Of a stretch of 64,000 nucleotides of DNA, positions 56,560 to 64,000 are shown one piece after another; within the stretch, counting starts at the first letter, position 1; each line of letters begins with the position of its first letter. Both the position numbers and the translations under genes were made by a program. The stretch is from positions 248,001-312,000 of the forward strand of contig JAOVVO010000003.1 of assembly GCA_028564675.1 (NCBI GenBank), in the 5' to 3' direction. This DNA is from Onchocerca lupi. Lineage: Eukaryota; Nematoda; Chromadorea; Rhabditida; Onchocercidae. The notes under the pieces are model-generated. The model did no database searches. It saw nothing but the letters and a program-made list of their open reading frames with translations, and had not been told where the DNA came from.

Positions 56560-57879
56560 ATGAACGATGATTTAGATAGTACTACAAAACAAGAAGCACT
56601 TAAATATCACAATAGGGAAAACAATCCTGGTAAAATATCTATCTTGCCAACAAAACCCTTATTTACTCAGTATGACTTGTCGCTTGCTTATTCACCTGGG
56701 GTTGCAGCTCCGTGCCTTGAAATAGCTAAAAATCCTGAAGTTGTCTATGACTATACAACAAAAAGCAATTGCGTTGCTGTTATTTCAAATGGTACTGCAG
56801 TGCTTGGGCTTGGTAATATCGGTCCTCTTGCCTCGAAACCTGTTATGGAAGGTAAAGCTGTTTTATTTAAGCGCTTTGCTGATATTGATGCAATCGATAT
56901 AGAGGTTGATACAGAAGATATAGAAGATTTTATCAATGCAATAAGATACCTTGGGCCAAGCTGGGGAGGAATAAATTTAGAGGATATAAGATCTCCTGAC
57001 TGTTTCATAATAGAAAGGCGTCTAAACGAATTGATGGATATTCCAGTGTTTCACGATGATCAGCATGGAACTGCAGTGGTTGTTGCAGCGGGTATAGAAA
57101 ATGCTCTTGATATTGCGAAAAAAAAATTAGAGGATGTTAAGGTTATCATGAATGGTGCTGGTGCAGCTGGTATTGCATGTTTGGAAATACTGAGGTCCAT
57201 GGGTGCTAAAAATATAGTACTGTGTGATAAAAAAGGAGTAGTATACAAAGATAGAAAAGAGGATATGAACAAATGGAAGGAAAAACATGCGATTGACACT
57301 AAAGAACGTTCTTTACTCGATGCAATAAAAGACGCTGATGTATTTATCGGATTGTCTGTAAAAGATGTGCTTGACGAAGAGATGTTAAAGAGCATGAGTA
57401 AAGATCCGATTATTTTTGCTCTTGCTAATCCTGACCCAGAAGTAAGGCCTGAGTTTGCGAAATCTGTAAGGCCAGACGCAATAATTGCAACTGGTAGATC
57501 AGATTACAATAACCAAGTTAATAATGTAATGGGATTTCCTTATATATTCAGGGGGGCGCTTGATGTACATGCAACAGTGATAAATAACGAAATGAAAATT
57601 GCAGCTGTAGATGCAATAGCAAAGCTTGCACATGAGCCAGTGCCTGATGAGATATCAGCAGCTTACGGTAATCGTAGAATGAGCTATGGGCGTGAATATA
57701 TAATACCTACTCCATTTGACCCAAGGTTAATTTCGATAGTCTCTCCTGCCGTTGCAAAAGCTGCAGTACACTCAGATGTTGCTAGGAAGGTAATCCAAGA
57801 TTGGAGTAGATATGAAAGCCAATTGAAATCTCGTCTTGCGAGTGCTCTTAACACACTAAATTTAATGTCTTCGCAGTAA
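56560..57879 (+). CDS. NAD(P)-dependent malic enzyme, single-domain form
   Basis: Oxidatively decarboxylates malate to pyruvate. I prefer the ATG at 56560, which has AAGGA seven bases ahead and gives the usual N terminus; an ATG at 56533 would add nine residues. Motifs: YSPGVAAPCLEI near residue 45, GTAVLGLGNIGPLASKPVMEGKA (in pieces) near 75, FHDDQHGTAVV near 165 and the NAD(P) fold with VIMNGAGAAGIACLEIL near 195. The chain ends after the malic domain. Many proteobacterial MaeB enzymes carry a phosphotransacetylase-like domain of about 320 residues behind it; here it is absent. The region beyond the stop holds bolA, so it is a clean single-domain enzyme rather than a visible truncation. Confidence 0.92.
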   Translation: MNDDLDSTTKQEALKYHNRENNPGKISILPTKPLFTQYDLSLAYSPGVAAPCLEIAKNPEVVYDYTTKSNCVAVISNGTAVLGLGNIGPLASKPVMEGKAVLFKRFADIDAIDIEVDTEDIEDFINAIRYLGPSWGGINLEDIRSPDCFIIERRLNELMDIPVFHDDQHGTAVVVAAGIENALDIAKKKLEDVKVIMNGAGAAGIACLEILRSMGAKNIVLCDKKGVVYKDRKEDMNKWKEKHAIDTKERSLLDAIKDADVFIGLSVKDVLDEEMLKSMSKDPIIFALANPDPEVRPEFAKSVRPDAIIATGRSDYNNQVNNVMGFPYIFRGALDVHATVINNEMKIAAVDAIAKLAHEPVPDEISAAYGNRRMSYGREYIIPTPFDPRLISIVSPAVAKAAVHSDVARKVIQDWSRYESQLKSRLASALNTLNLMSSQ

Positions 57880-57938
57880 CTAATTGCATATAATTATTTT
57901 AGATTTATAATAAGAATGTTTTAATTTAAGGTAAATTA

Positions 57939-58157
57939 ATGGTTATTACAATTCATGAATTGGAGAAAATCATCAAACAGGCGTTTCCAGATGCTGATAT
58001 AGAAATTAATGACCTTGTTGGAGATAGTGACCATTATCATTTAAAAATAATTTCCAAGTATTTTCTCGGAAAGACAAAAGTGGAACAGCATAAAATGGTA
58101 TATAAGGCTCTAGAAGGCCAGTCTATACATGCGTTGCAACTAGAAACTAGTGCTTAA
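57939..58157 (+). CDS. bolA: BolA family protein (IbaG-like)
   Basis: A 72-residue BolA-like protein. These bind monothiol glutaredoxins through a shared [2Fe-2S] cluster and affect iron homeostasis and cell envelope. The pattern I-x-x-AFPDADIEINDLVGDSDHYHLKI, the following HKMVYKAL helix and HALQLET strand are characteristic; the His in the central strand and the one in EQHKMVY are candidate cluster ligands. The monothiol glutaredoxin gene follows 15 bp downstream, the standard genetic pair. Confidence 0.92.
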   Translation: MVITIHELEKIIKQAFPDADIEINDLVGDSDHYHLKIISKYFLGKTKVEQHKMVYKALEGQSIHALQLETSA

Positions 58158-58172
58158 TTTGAGGTAATATTT

Positions 58173-58496
58173 ATGAACGATTTTGAACAGATAAAAAAAG
58201 ATATAACGGAAAATGATGTAGTATTGTATATGAAAGGTACTTCTGATTTTCCTCAATGTGGGTTTTCTGGGCTCGTTGTGTCGATTCTTAAAAGATTAAA
58301 CGTTAAGTTTAAATGTATTAATGTATTAGAAAATAATGAAGTACGTCAGTTCATAAAAGAGTTTTCCGATTGGCCAATGATTCCACAATTATATATAAAA
58401 GGAGAGTTTATTGGCGGTTGTGATATCACTCGTGAGATGTATGAAAAAGGCGAGCTGCAAAGCCTGCTGAAAGAAAAAAAGATCATTATAGAATAA
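58173..58496 (+). CDS. grxD: Monothiol glutaredoxin (Grx4/GrxD)
   Basis: A 107-residue monothiol glutaredoxin involved in Fe-S cluster trafficking with BolA. The CGFS active site appears in DFPQCGFSGLVV near residues 28-39; MKGTSDFP precedes it, and WPMIPQLYIKGEFIGGCDI near 66-85, the glutathione-binding TIPQ-like and GGCD motifs, completes the fold. GAGGTAA lies ahead of the ATG. It forms an operon with bolA and depends on glutathione, for which gshA lies at 30.5 kb. Confidence 0.96.
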   Translation: MNDFEQIKKDITENDVVLYMKGTSDFPQCGFSGLVVSILKRLNVKFKCINVLENNEVRQFIKEFSDWPMIPQLYIKGEFIGGCDITREMYEKGELQSLLKEKKIIIE

Positions 58497-58642
58497 GGAA
58501 TAGTCTATCGAAGAATATCCACCTAAATAGGTAATCGGTTATTTCTGTGAGCTATTCAAGTAACAGTACATGCCTACTGATAAGTCAAATTACTTACAAT
58601 TTTTAATGCAGTGAGATCTAATTCCCTAGTTTAAAGTTTTTA

Positions 58643-58670
58643 TTGTTTACAGGAGGTAAGCTGCTATACT
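58643..58670 (+). promoter_or_regulatory. Possible sigma-70 promoter of petBC
   Basis: TTGTTT at 58643-58648 and TATACT at 58665-58670 are separated by 16 bp and lie about 30 bp ahead of the petB ATG. The -10 box is good, the -35 box moderate. With no petA in front, a promoter at this place makes sense. Confidence 0.4.
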
Positions 58671-58702
58671 AGGTAAGTTAAAGGTAGAGAAAATTTTGAG
58701 TT

Positions 58703-59935
58703 ATGCAAGATGATACTAAAAAAAACACAATAACGAAGGAAGAAAAAAGCATATTAGGTTGGATAGAATATAGGTTGCCTATATTCTCTTTTTTGAAACG
58801 TACTGCTTCTTACCAAGTGCCAAAAAATTTAAATTATGCTTGGAATTTTGGTTCTTTAGCTGGTATGGCGCTGATTTTGCAAATAATAACAGGTATATTT
58901 CTTGCTATGCACTATACTCCGCATGTTGATTATGCGTTTAACAGCGTAGAGCGCATAATGCGTGATGTAAATTATGGATGGCTAGTACGCTATACTCACT
59001 CTATTGGAGCTTCGCTTTTCTTTATGGTGGTCTATATTCACATAATGCGTGGATTATATTACGGGTCTTATAAAAAGCCGCGGGAAATGGTGTGGTTTAT
59101 TGGTGTACTTATATTTTTTACAATGATGGCGACAGCTTTTATGGGATATGTTCTTCCTTGGGGACAAATGAGTTTTTGGGGTGCAACAGTTATAACTAAT
59201 TTATTTTCAGTTATACCTTTAATTGGTAATAAAATAGTCATATGGTTATGGGGTGGTTTTTCTGTTGGTAATCCAACACTTAATCGTTTTTTTGCTCTGC
59301 ATTATTTTCTGCCTTTCGTTATTATCGCTTTAGCTACTCTACATATTATTGCTTTGCATAGGTTTGGCTCTGGTAATCCAAGTGGAATAGAAGTGAAATC
59401 AAACAAAGATACCATTCCAATTTATCCATATTATATAGTTAAAGATTGTATAACTCTTGGTATATTTTTCATAGTTTTATTTATGTTTGTTTTCTATGCC
59501 CCTAATTATCTTGGACATCCGGATAATTATATAGAGGCTGATTCTCTGGTCACTCCAGTGCATATAGTACCAGAATGGTATTTTTTACCTTTTTATGCGA
59601 TGTTACGCTCAATTCCAAATAAGCTTATTGGTGTATTTACCATGCTTGGGTCTATTTTAGTATGGTTCCTATTACCTTGGCTTGATAAAGCAAAAGTTAA
59701 AAGTGGTGCTTATCGTCCATTATTTAAAATTTTTTTTTGGGTCTTTGCAGTAAATTTCGCATTTCTTGCTTGGCTTGGAGGACAGGAAGTAAAAGAACCT
59801 TACATTACCTTAAGTAGGCTTTCTACTCTTTACTATTTTTTGTACTTTGTAGTAATTTTGCCACTACTTAGTAAATACGAGAAGCAAGGAGAGCTCCCAA
59901 AATCGATAAGTGATTCTGTGCTGGAGATGAAATAG
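58703..59935 (+). CDS. petB: Cytochrome b of the bc1 complex
   Basis: A 410-residue membrane subunit carrying two b haems and both quinone sites. Haem ligands appear as two H-x13-H pairs, in HSIGASLFFMVVYIH near residues 94-108 and HYFLPFVIIALATLH near 198-212. The PEWYF motif of the Qo site lies near 289-293 (VPEWYFLPFY). Length is that of alphaproteobacterial cytochrome b. petC follows with a one-base overlap. The Rieske gene petA, normally first in the operon, is not upstream; grxD is there instead. Confidence 0.98.
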   Translation: MQDDTKKNTITKEEKSILGWIEYRLPIFSFLKRTASYQVPKNLNYAWNFGSLAGMALILQIITGIFLAMHYTPHVDYAFNSVERIMRDVNYGWLVRYTHSIGASLFFMVVYIHIMRGLYYGSYKKPREMVWFIGVLIFFTMMATAFMGYVLPWGQMSFWGATVITNLFSVIPLIGNKIVIWLWGGFSVGNPTLNRFFALHYFLPFVIIALATLHIIALHRFGSGNPSGIEVKSNKDTIPIYPYYIVKDCITLGIFFIVLFMFVFYAPNYLGHPDNYIEADSLVTPVHIVPEWYFLPFYAMLRSIPNKLIGVFTMLGSILVWFLLPWLDKAKVKSGAYRPLFKIFFWVFAVNFAFLAWLGGQEVKEPYITLSRLSTLYYFLYFVVILPLLSKYEKQGELPKSISDSVLEMK

Positions 59936-60705
59936 TGCTAGTGCTAGTAAAAAATATATTTGCTGTGTTTTGTTCATTGTTTCTTGTTAATTTTGTATAT
60001 GCAGAAGAACTCAAGCCATTACCTAATAAAAAAATAAACTGGAGTTTCAATGGAATTACTGGATATTTTGATAAAAAGTCAATTCAGCGTGGCTATAAAG
60101 TATATAAGGAAGTTTGTGCTGCTTGTCATTCAATGAATAGGGTAGCGTTCCGTAACTTACAAGATATCGGTTTTTCTGAAGAAGATGTGAAACAGATTGC
60201 AGCCTCTTATCAAGTTAAAGATGGTCCAAATGATCTAGGAGAAATGTTCTATAGGCCTGGGATATCTTCAGATTATTTTATTGCACCTTTTAGTACAAAG
60301 GAAGCAGCTGCAGTAAGCAACAATGGTGCAATTCCACCTGACTTATCGTTAATTGTTAAAGCAAGGCATGATGGTGCAAATTATGTTTATTCACTTTTAA
60401 CTGGTTATCAAAATGGCGAACACGATGGGAACGATTTATATTTTAATCCGTACTTTCCAACAGGTAAGTTAGCTATGGCACCACCACTCTCTGAAGGGAT
60501 GCTGGAATATGATGATGTAAGACAAGCAACAGTTGAAAATATGGCGTATGATGTAGTAAATTTTTTGCAATGGACAGCAGAGCCAGAATTAGAGCGTAGG
60601 CACAAGCTTGGATTTAAAGTAGTAGCGTATTTCATAATCTTGACGGTATTTTTTGTATTAACCAACAATAAGGTTTGGGGTGAACTTTATAAAAATAGAA
60701 AATAG
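59935..60705 (+). CDS. petC: Cytochrome c1 of the bc1 complex
   Basis: A 256-residue haem c subunit passing electrons from the Rieske protein to cytochrome c. GTG start overlapping the petB stop (TAGTG). A signal peptide ends after about residue 23 (FVYAEE). The haem-binding CAACH motif is in EVCAACHSMNRVAF near 57-70, the Met ligand in KLAMAPPL near 180-187, and one C-terminal TM anchor spans about 224-243. PDLSLIVKARHDGANYVYSLL is typical of the family. The gene is complete. Confidence 0.97.
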   Translation: MLVLVKNIFAVFCSLFLVNFVYAEELKPLPNKKINWSFNGITGYFDKKSIQRGYKVYKEVCAACHSMNRVAFRNLQDIGFSEEDVKQIAASYQVKDGPNDLGEMFYRPGISSDYFIAPFSTKEAAAVSNNGAIPPDLSLIVKARHDGANYVYSLLTGYQNGEHDGNDLYFNPYFPTGKLAMAPPLSEGMLEYDDVRQATVENMAYDVVNFLQWTAEPELERRHKLGFKVVAYFIILTVFFVLTNNKVWGELYKNRK

Positions 60706-60785
60706 GCTTTTTGGGTATTCATTTTTATATTCTTTTTACTATAACAGGTATATTAATAATAAAGTATTATGAGAGCATAGGAGTT

Positions 60786-62723
60786 ATGGAATTTCAAATT
60801 GTTACACACTTTAAACCAGCTGGAGATCAGCCACAAGCAATTGATAGTTTAGTTACAGGGCTAAACAATAATAAAAAGGATCAGATTTTGCTTGGAGTTA
60901 CTGGCTCCGGAAAAACTTTCACTATGGCAAATGTTATTGCAAGAACAAACAGGCCTGCATTAATTATGGCACATAACAAAACTTTAGCGGCACAGCTCTA
61001 TGAGGAAATGAGAGGATTTTTCCCTCATAACTCTGTTGGATACTTTATTTCTTACTATGATTATTATCAGCCTGAAGCTTATTCGCCGCAGACTGACACT
61101 TATATTGAAAAGGACTCCACAATCAACGAAAAAATTGATATGCTACGTTATTCTGCTATTTGCTCTCTTTTAGAGCGCAAGGACACGATTACAGTTGCCA
61201 GTGTTTCCTGTATATATGGTCTTGGTTCACCTAAAAGCTATATTAATATGACTATATCATTAAGTGTTGGAGATAAAATTTGTGTTGATGATTTTCTGAG
61301 TAATTTAGCTGATCTCCAATATAAACGCTCCGATGTTAGATTTGAACGAGGATATTTCAGAGTGCGTGGAGATATTATTGATATTTTCCCTGCTTCCCAT
61401 AAAGATAAAGCTTGGCGTTTATCGTTGTTTGGCAATAAAATAGAAAAAATCTCTGAAATTGACGCTATGACTGGTAATGTTATTGAACATATAGATAAAA
61501 TCACTGTTTTTCCAAATAGCTATCACATTACATCACGTAAGACTCTATTGCAGTCAATTCAGCTGATTAAAAAAGAACTGCATGAACGCCTGGATTATTA
61601 TTACTCACAAAATAAGTTTGTTGAAGCAAAACGTCTTGAGCAACGTACTAATTTTGATATCGAAATGATGGTGACAACTGGAACATGTAAAGGTATTGAA
61701 AACTATTCACGTTATCTCTATGGGATGGAAGCTGGGTACCCTCCACCTACTTTATTTGAGTATTTACCTGAAGGTGTAATTTTATTTGTTGATGAGAGTC
61801 ATGTTACCGTTCCTCAAATTGGTGCAATGTATAGTGGTAATGAGGCACGTAAAAAGAAATTGGTTGATTATGGCTTTAGGCTTCCTTCTGCTTTTGATAA
61901 CCGTCCATTGACATTTGAAGAGTGGGAAGCGATACGGCCGCAGACTATTTACATTTCAGCTACCCCTGGAAAATATGAGTTAGGAAAGACCAATAATGTA
62001 TTTATAGAGCAAGTTATTCGTCCAACAGGGCTTACAGACCCAGTCTGTATTATAAAATCGACAGAAAATCAAGTTGATGATGTAATCCATGAAGCACAAC
62101 TGACAATAAATAATGGGTTTTGTGTTTTAATTACCACATTAACAAAGAAAATGGCTGAAAAGCTAGCTGATCATATGAGTGAAATGAATATCAAGGTGAG
62201 TTACTTACATTCAGATATTGGTGCGTTAGAGAGAATTGACATTATATATAAATTAAGATCGAAAGAAATTGATGTGTTAGTTGGTGTTAACTTACTGCGT
62301 GAGGGTCTTGATATTCCGGAGTGTGGCTTAGTTGCGATTTTGGATGCTGATAAAGAAGGATTTTTACGATCGGAAACTTCTTTTATTCAAACAATAGGGC
62401 GTGCTGCACGTAATGCTGAAGGTAAGGCAATTTTGTACGCAGATAAAATAACTGGTTCTTTAGACCGTGCATTGAAGGAAACTGAAAGAAGAAGAAAGAA
62501 ACAACAAGAATATAATGCGCTCCATAATATTATACCAAAAACTATAATAAAGAATATATCTAATACCCTACAAAATAAAGTAGTAGCTGAGGAAGGTATC
62601 AATAATATTAGTAACGTTGATCTAAAAAACTTAAAGAAGCAGATGTTAAAGCATGCTGAGAATCTAGAGTTTGAAGAGGCAGCAAAAATAAGAAATATTA
62701 TCAAAAGGTTTAATAATAAATAA
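60786..62723 (+). CDS. uvrB: Excinuclease ABC subunit B
   Basis: A 645-residue helicase-like subunit of nucleotide-excision repair that verifies DNA lesions. The start is ATG 60786, preceded by AGGAG, giving the usual EFQIVTHFKPAGDQPQAI; the in-frame TTG at 60711 is rejected. Walker A is GVTGSGKTFTMA near residues 38-49, the beta-hairpin YYQPEAYSPQTDTYIEKDS lies near 95, the DESHVT Walker B near 337, and motif VI QTIGRAARN near 535. The C-terminal UVR domain that contacts UvrC (KNLKKQMLKHAENLEFEEAA) is intact. Confidence 0.97.
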   Translation: MEFQIVTHFKPAGDQPQAIDSLVTGLNNNKKDQILLGVTGSGKTFTMANVIARTNRPALIMAHNKTLAAQLYEEMRGFFPHNSVGYFISYYDYYQPEAYSPQTDTYIEKDSTINEKIDMLRYSAICSLLERKDTITVASVSCIYGLGSPKSYINMTISLSVGDKICVDDFLSNLADLQYKRSDVRFERGYFRVRGDIIDIFPASHKDKAWRLSLFGNKIEKISEIDAMTGNVIEHIDKITVFPNSYHITSRKTLLQSIQLIKKELHERLDYYYSQNKFVEAKRLEQRTNFDIEMMVTTGTCKGIENYSRYLYGMEAGYPPPTLFEYLPEGVILFVDESHVTVPQIGAMYSGNEARKKKLVDYGFRLPSAFDNRPLTFEEWEAIRPQTIYISATPGKYELGKTNNVFIEQVIRPTGLTDPVCIIKSTENQVDDVIHEAQLTINNGFCVLITTLTKKMAEKLADHMSEMNIKVSYLHSDIGALERIDIIYKLRSKEIDVLVGVNLLREGLDIPECGLVAILDADKEGFLRSETSFIQTIGRAARNAEGKAILYADKITGSLDRALKETERRRKKQQEYNALHNIIPKTIIKNISNTLQNKVVAEEGINNISNVDLKNLKKQMLKHAENLEFEEAAKIRNIIKRFNNK

Positions 62724-62781
62724 TTTGTGATATAGAAGGAAAAGTTAGTTATATGCAATGAGTTTTGTAAGTTTTTTAAAT

Positions 62782-63525
62782 TTATTCTTCGTTCTTTAAC
62801 CACCTAATTCCCATGAAAAGAGGAGAGTAAAGGTCCTTTTGCATTGATATCTTAACACTTTTTTCCTCTTCTATAGTTGGTAGACGGGTAAGAAAGTGAA
62901 TTTTTGGTGCATTTCTAATTATTGCTAGTGGTGTTTGTTCTGCACCTTCTCCCATAACTAAAACAGCAGATGTTGCCAGCGCGTCAAGAAGATTGACTTG
63001 TGTTACCTGGAGTGGATTATTATAAAGATCTGGTTTGCCTATATAAGAATAATGTGGTTCAAATCCGCACCAGCCAAGAGCAATTCCTATAACCCCAAGG
63101 CGCATAGGCATTATATTACTATCTGTAATTAAAATACCAAGATGTTCTATGCAGTGTTTTGTTCTAAGGTAGCTCCATACTGATGCAGCTGTTTTCTGAA
63201 CATCTTTTGGATATAGAATGTACATTCTATCACCATTTGATTCATCAATGCCGGCAGATGGAATTAAGGTATCATCTTTAATTGTCAAGTAGATTCCACA
63301 AAGATGGTAACATGTATCAGCAATCGCACTAGCTTCCTTTCTAATTAGCTCTTCTTTAGAACAAGCAGTTTTGCGAATTACTCGTTTTTGGCAAACGGAA
63401 ATGATTTTTGATGTAATAGCAAGCACAACCTTTTCTCTTAACAATTTTGGAATATAGCAATCAAGGATCTTTTCTAATGCTTCACCGCATTGAATACGGT
63501 GGGTGTAAATTGCTTCAACATGCAT
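62782..63525 (-). CDS. cofE: CofE-family gamma-glutamyl ligase, probable folate role (FolC2-type)
   Basis: A 247-residue protein of the coenzyme F420-0:L-glutamate ligase family. Wolbachia has no known F420; in Chlamydia and some other bacteria lacking folC, this family replaces folylpolyglutamate synthase. The conserved features are LAITSKIISVCQKRV near residues 34-48, the SAGIDESNGD segment near 110-119 with metal-binding acids, ILITDSN near 150 and RLGVIGIALGWCGFEPH near 160-176. It begins two bases after the folA stop, so both probably form one operon. This pairing with dihydrofolate reductase strongly supports a folate role. Confidence 0.85.
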   Translation of the reverse strand: MHVEAIYTHRIQCGEALEKILDCYIPKLLREKVVLAITSKIISVCQKRVIRKTACSKEELIRKEASAIADTCYHLCGIYLTIKDDTLIPSAGIDESNGDRMYILYPKDVQKTAASVWSYLRTKHCIEHLGILITDSNIMPMRLGVIGIALGWCGFEPHYSYIGKPDLYNNPLQVTQVNLLDALATSAVLVMGEGAEQTPLAIIRNAPKIHFLTRLPTIEEEKSVKISMQKDLYSPLFMGIRWLKNEE

Positions 63526-63527
63526 AT

Positions 63528-64000
63528 CTAATTTATTATTCTATATATAGAGTAATCTTGCGTTTTTGTAAGGATAGTTTTATTCCATCTATCAAGGAGT
63601 ATTAAGTTGAAATATACATCACCTTTATAAGGCCTATGAATTTCTGTTATAATAAACTCTGAGATTAGATTATGCCTTAAGAAAAGATGTGCTATCTGCG
63701 CTCCACCGATCATGTAGATTTTAAAATTACTCTGAGTTGATAGAAATTCTCGCATAGAAGAGACAACTGTACATTTTATATCTCTATTAAAACAGGAATT
63801 TAACTTATTACGAGAAAAAATAATGGGAGTGCGACCTTGTAATATGCTTTTAGGTATTGTTTCAAATGTTTTTCTTCCCATAACAATGGTTTGTTTGTCA
63901 GTTACTTGATGGAAATGCTTTAATTCACTTGGATAATGCCAAGGCAACTTATTATTTATCCCAATCACTCCATTTGGATCAACAGCCATAATTCCGATAA
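63528..64000 (-). CDS. folA: Dihydrofolate reductase (5' end beyond window)
   Basis: DHFR reduces dihydrofolate for thymidylate and purine synthesis. Visible motifs: IMAVDPNGVIGINNKLPWHYPSELKHF with the NKLPW core, TIVMGRKTFETIP, IIFSRNK and YMIGGAQI with the GG dinucleotide-binding loop. The reading frame is still open at the window's edge (…IGIMAVDPNG), and DHFRs begin several residues earlier, so the Met at 63989 is internal and the start lies beyond 64000. At least 157 codons are seen. Its stop lies 2 bp before the cofE-like gene. Confidence 0.95.
   Translation of the reverse strand, partial: IGIMAVDPNGVIGINNKLPWHYPSELKHFHQVTDKQTIVMGRKTFETIPKSILQGRTPIIFSRNKLNSCFNRDIKCTVVSSMREFLSTQSNFKIYMIGGAQIAHLFLRHNLISEFIITEIHRPYKGDVYFNLILLDRWNKTILTKTQDYSIYRIIN

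Noticed and set aside
60711..60785. Upstream TTG extension of uvrB
   Set aside because: The family N terminus begins at the ATG at 60786, which has AGGAG just ahead.
1..64000. CRISPR arrays, intact insertion sequences, rRNA genes, prophage modules
   Set aside because: No regularly spaced direct repeats, no intact transposase and no rRNA signatures were found on reading the window.

Overview
The window is a chromosomal segment of an alphaproteobacterial endosymbiont of the Rickettsiales, almost certainly a Wolbachia. This rests on the very AT-rich sequence, on the character of GroEL, HslUV, HtrA, LepA and the cytochrome bc1 subunits, on housekeeping genes scattered on both strands in short operons with little wider order, and on several lineage-specific membrane or low-complexity proteins. 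Many long spacers hold decaying genes. I cannot name the strain from sequence alone; the amount of fossil DNA would fit a reduced, host-dependent strain.

Layout. 0-8 kb: rmuC, ygfZ, groES-groEL behind a heat-shock-like promoter, then cutA, tRNA-Gln(TTG) and a small membrane protein on the minus strand. 8-13 kb: an unknown membrane protein with a clear terminator, then hflK-hflC-htrA as a membrane-protease operon. 13-19 kb: an accessory island with three unrecognised minus-strand genes (467, 63 and 741 codons) and, downstream, a decayed second copy of the end of the 741-codon gene beside a perfect 14-bp inverted repeat. 19-27 kb: hemD-xthA, tRNA-Leu(CAG), tldD, an unknown membrane protein, polA. 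26.7-28.3 kb: gene desert. 28-38 kb: hslV-hslU, gshA, two multi-pass membrane proteins flanking hemH, ndk, znuA/znuC with overlapping divergent starts, ubiB. 38-46 kb: pyrE, secD, hemC-murB, an unknown basic protein, and a clearly recognisable ispG pseudogene. 46-54 kb: lepA, malonyl-CoA decarboxylase, a 2.3-kb desert, an SPFH pseudogene, an M23 peptidase gene and a frameshifted yebC. 54-64 kb: bamD, pgsA, malic enzyme, bolA-grxD, petB-petC, uvrB, and a folate pair (cofE-like ligase and folA, the latter running off the window).

How the genes work together: protein quality control (GroESL, HslUV, HflKC, HtrA, TldD), haem synthesis (hemC, hemD, hemH), glutathione (gshA) and Fe-S/thiol handling (bolA, grxD), respiration (petBC, ubiB), DNA repair (polA, xthA, uvrB, rmuC), envelope (murB, bamD, secD, pgsA, M23 peptidase), nucleotides and folate (pyrE, ndk, folA). 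The clearest surprises are the broken ispG, which would cut the MEP isoprenoid pathway unless another copy exists, the one-base frameshift in yebC, the SPFH fossil, and the duplicated-then-decayed end of an effector-like gene. No intact insertion sequence, prophage module or CRISPR array was seen.
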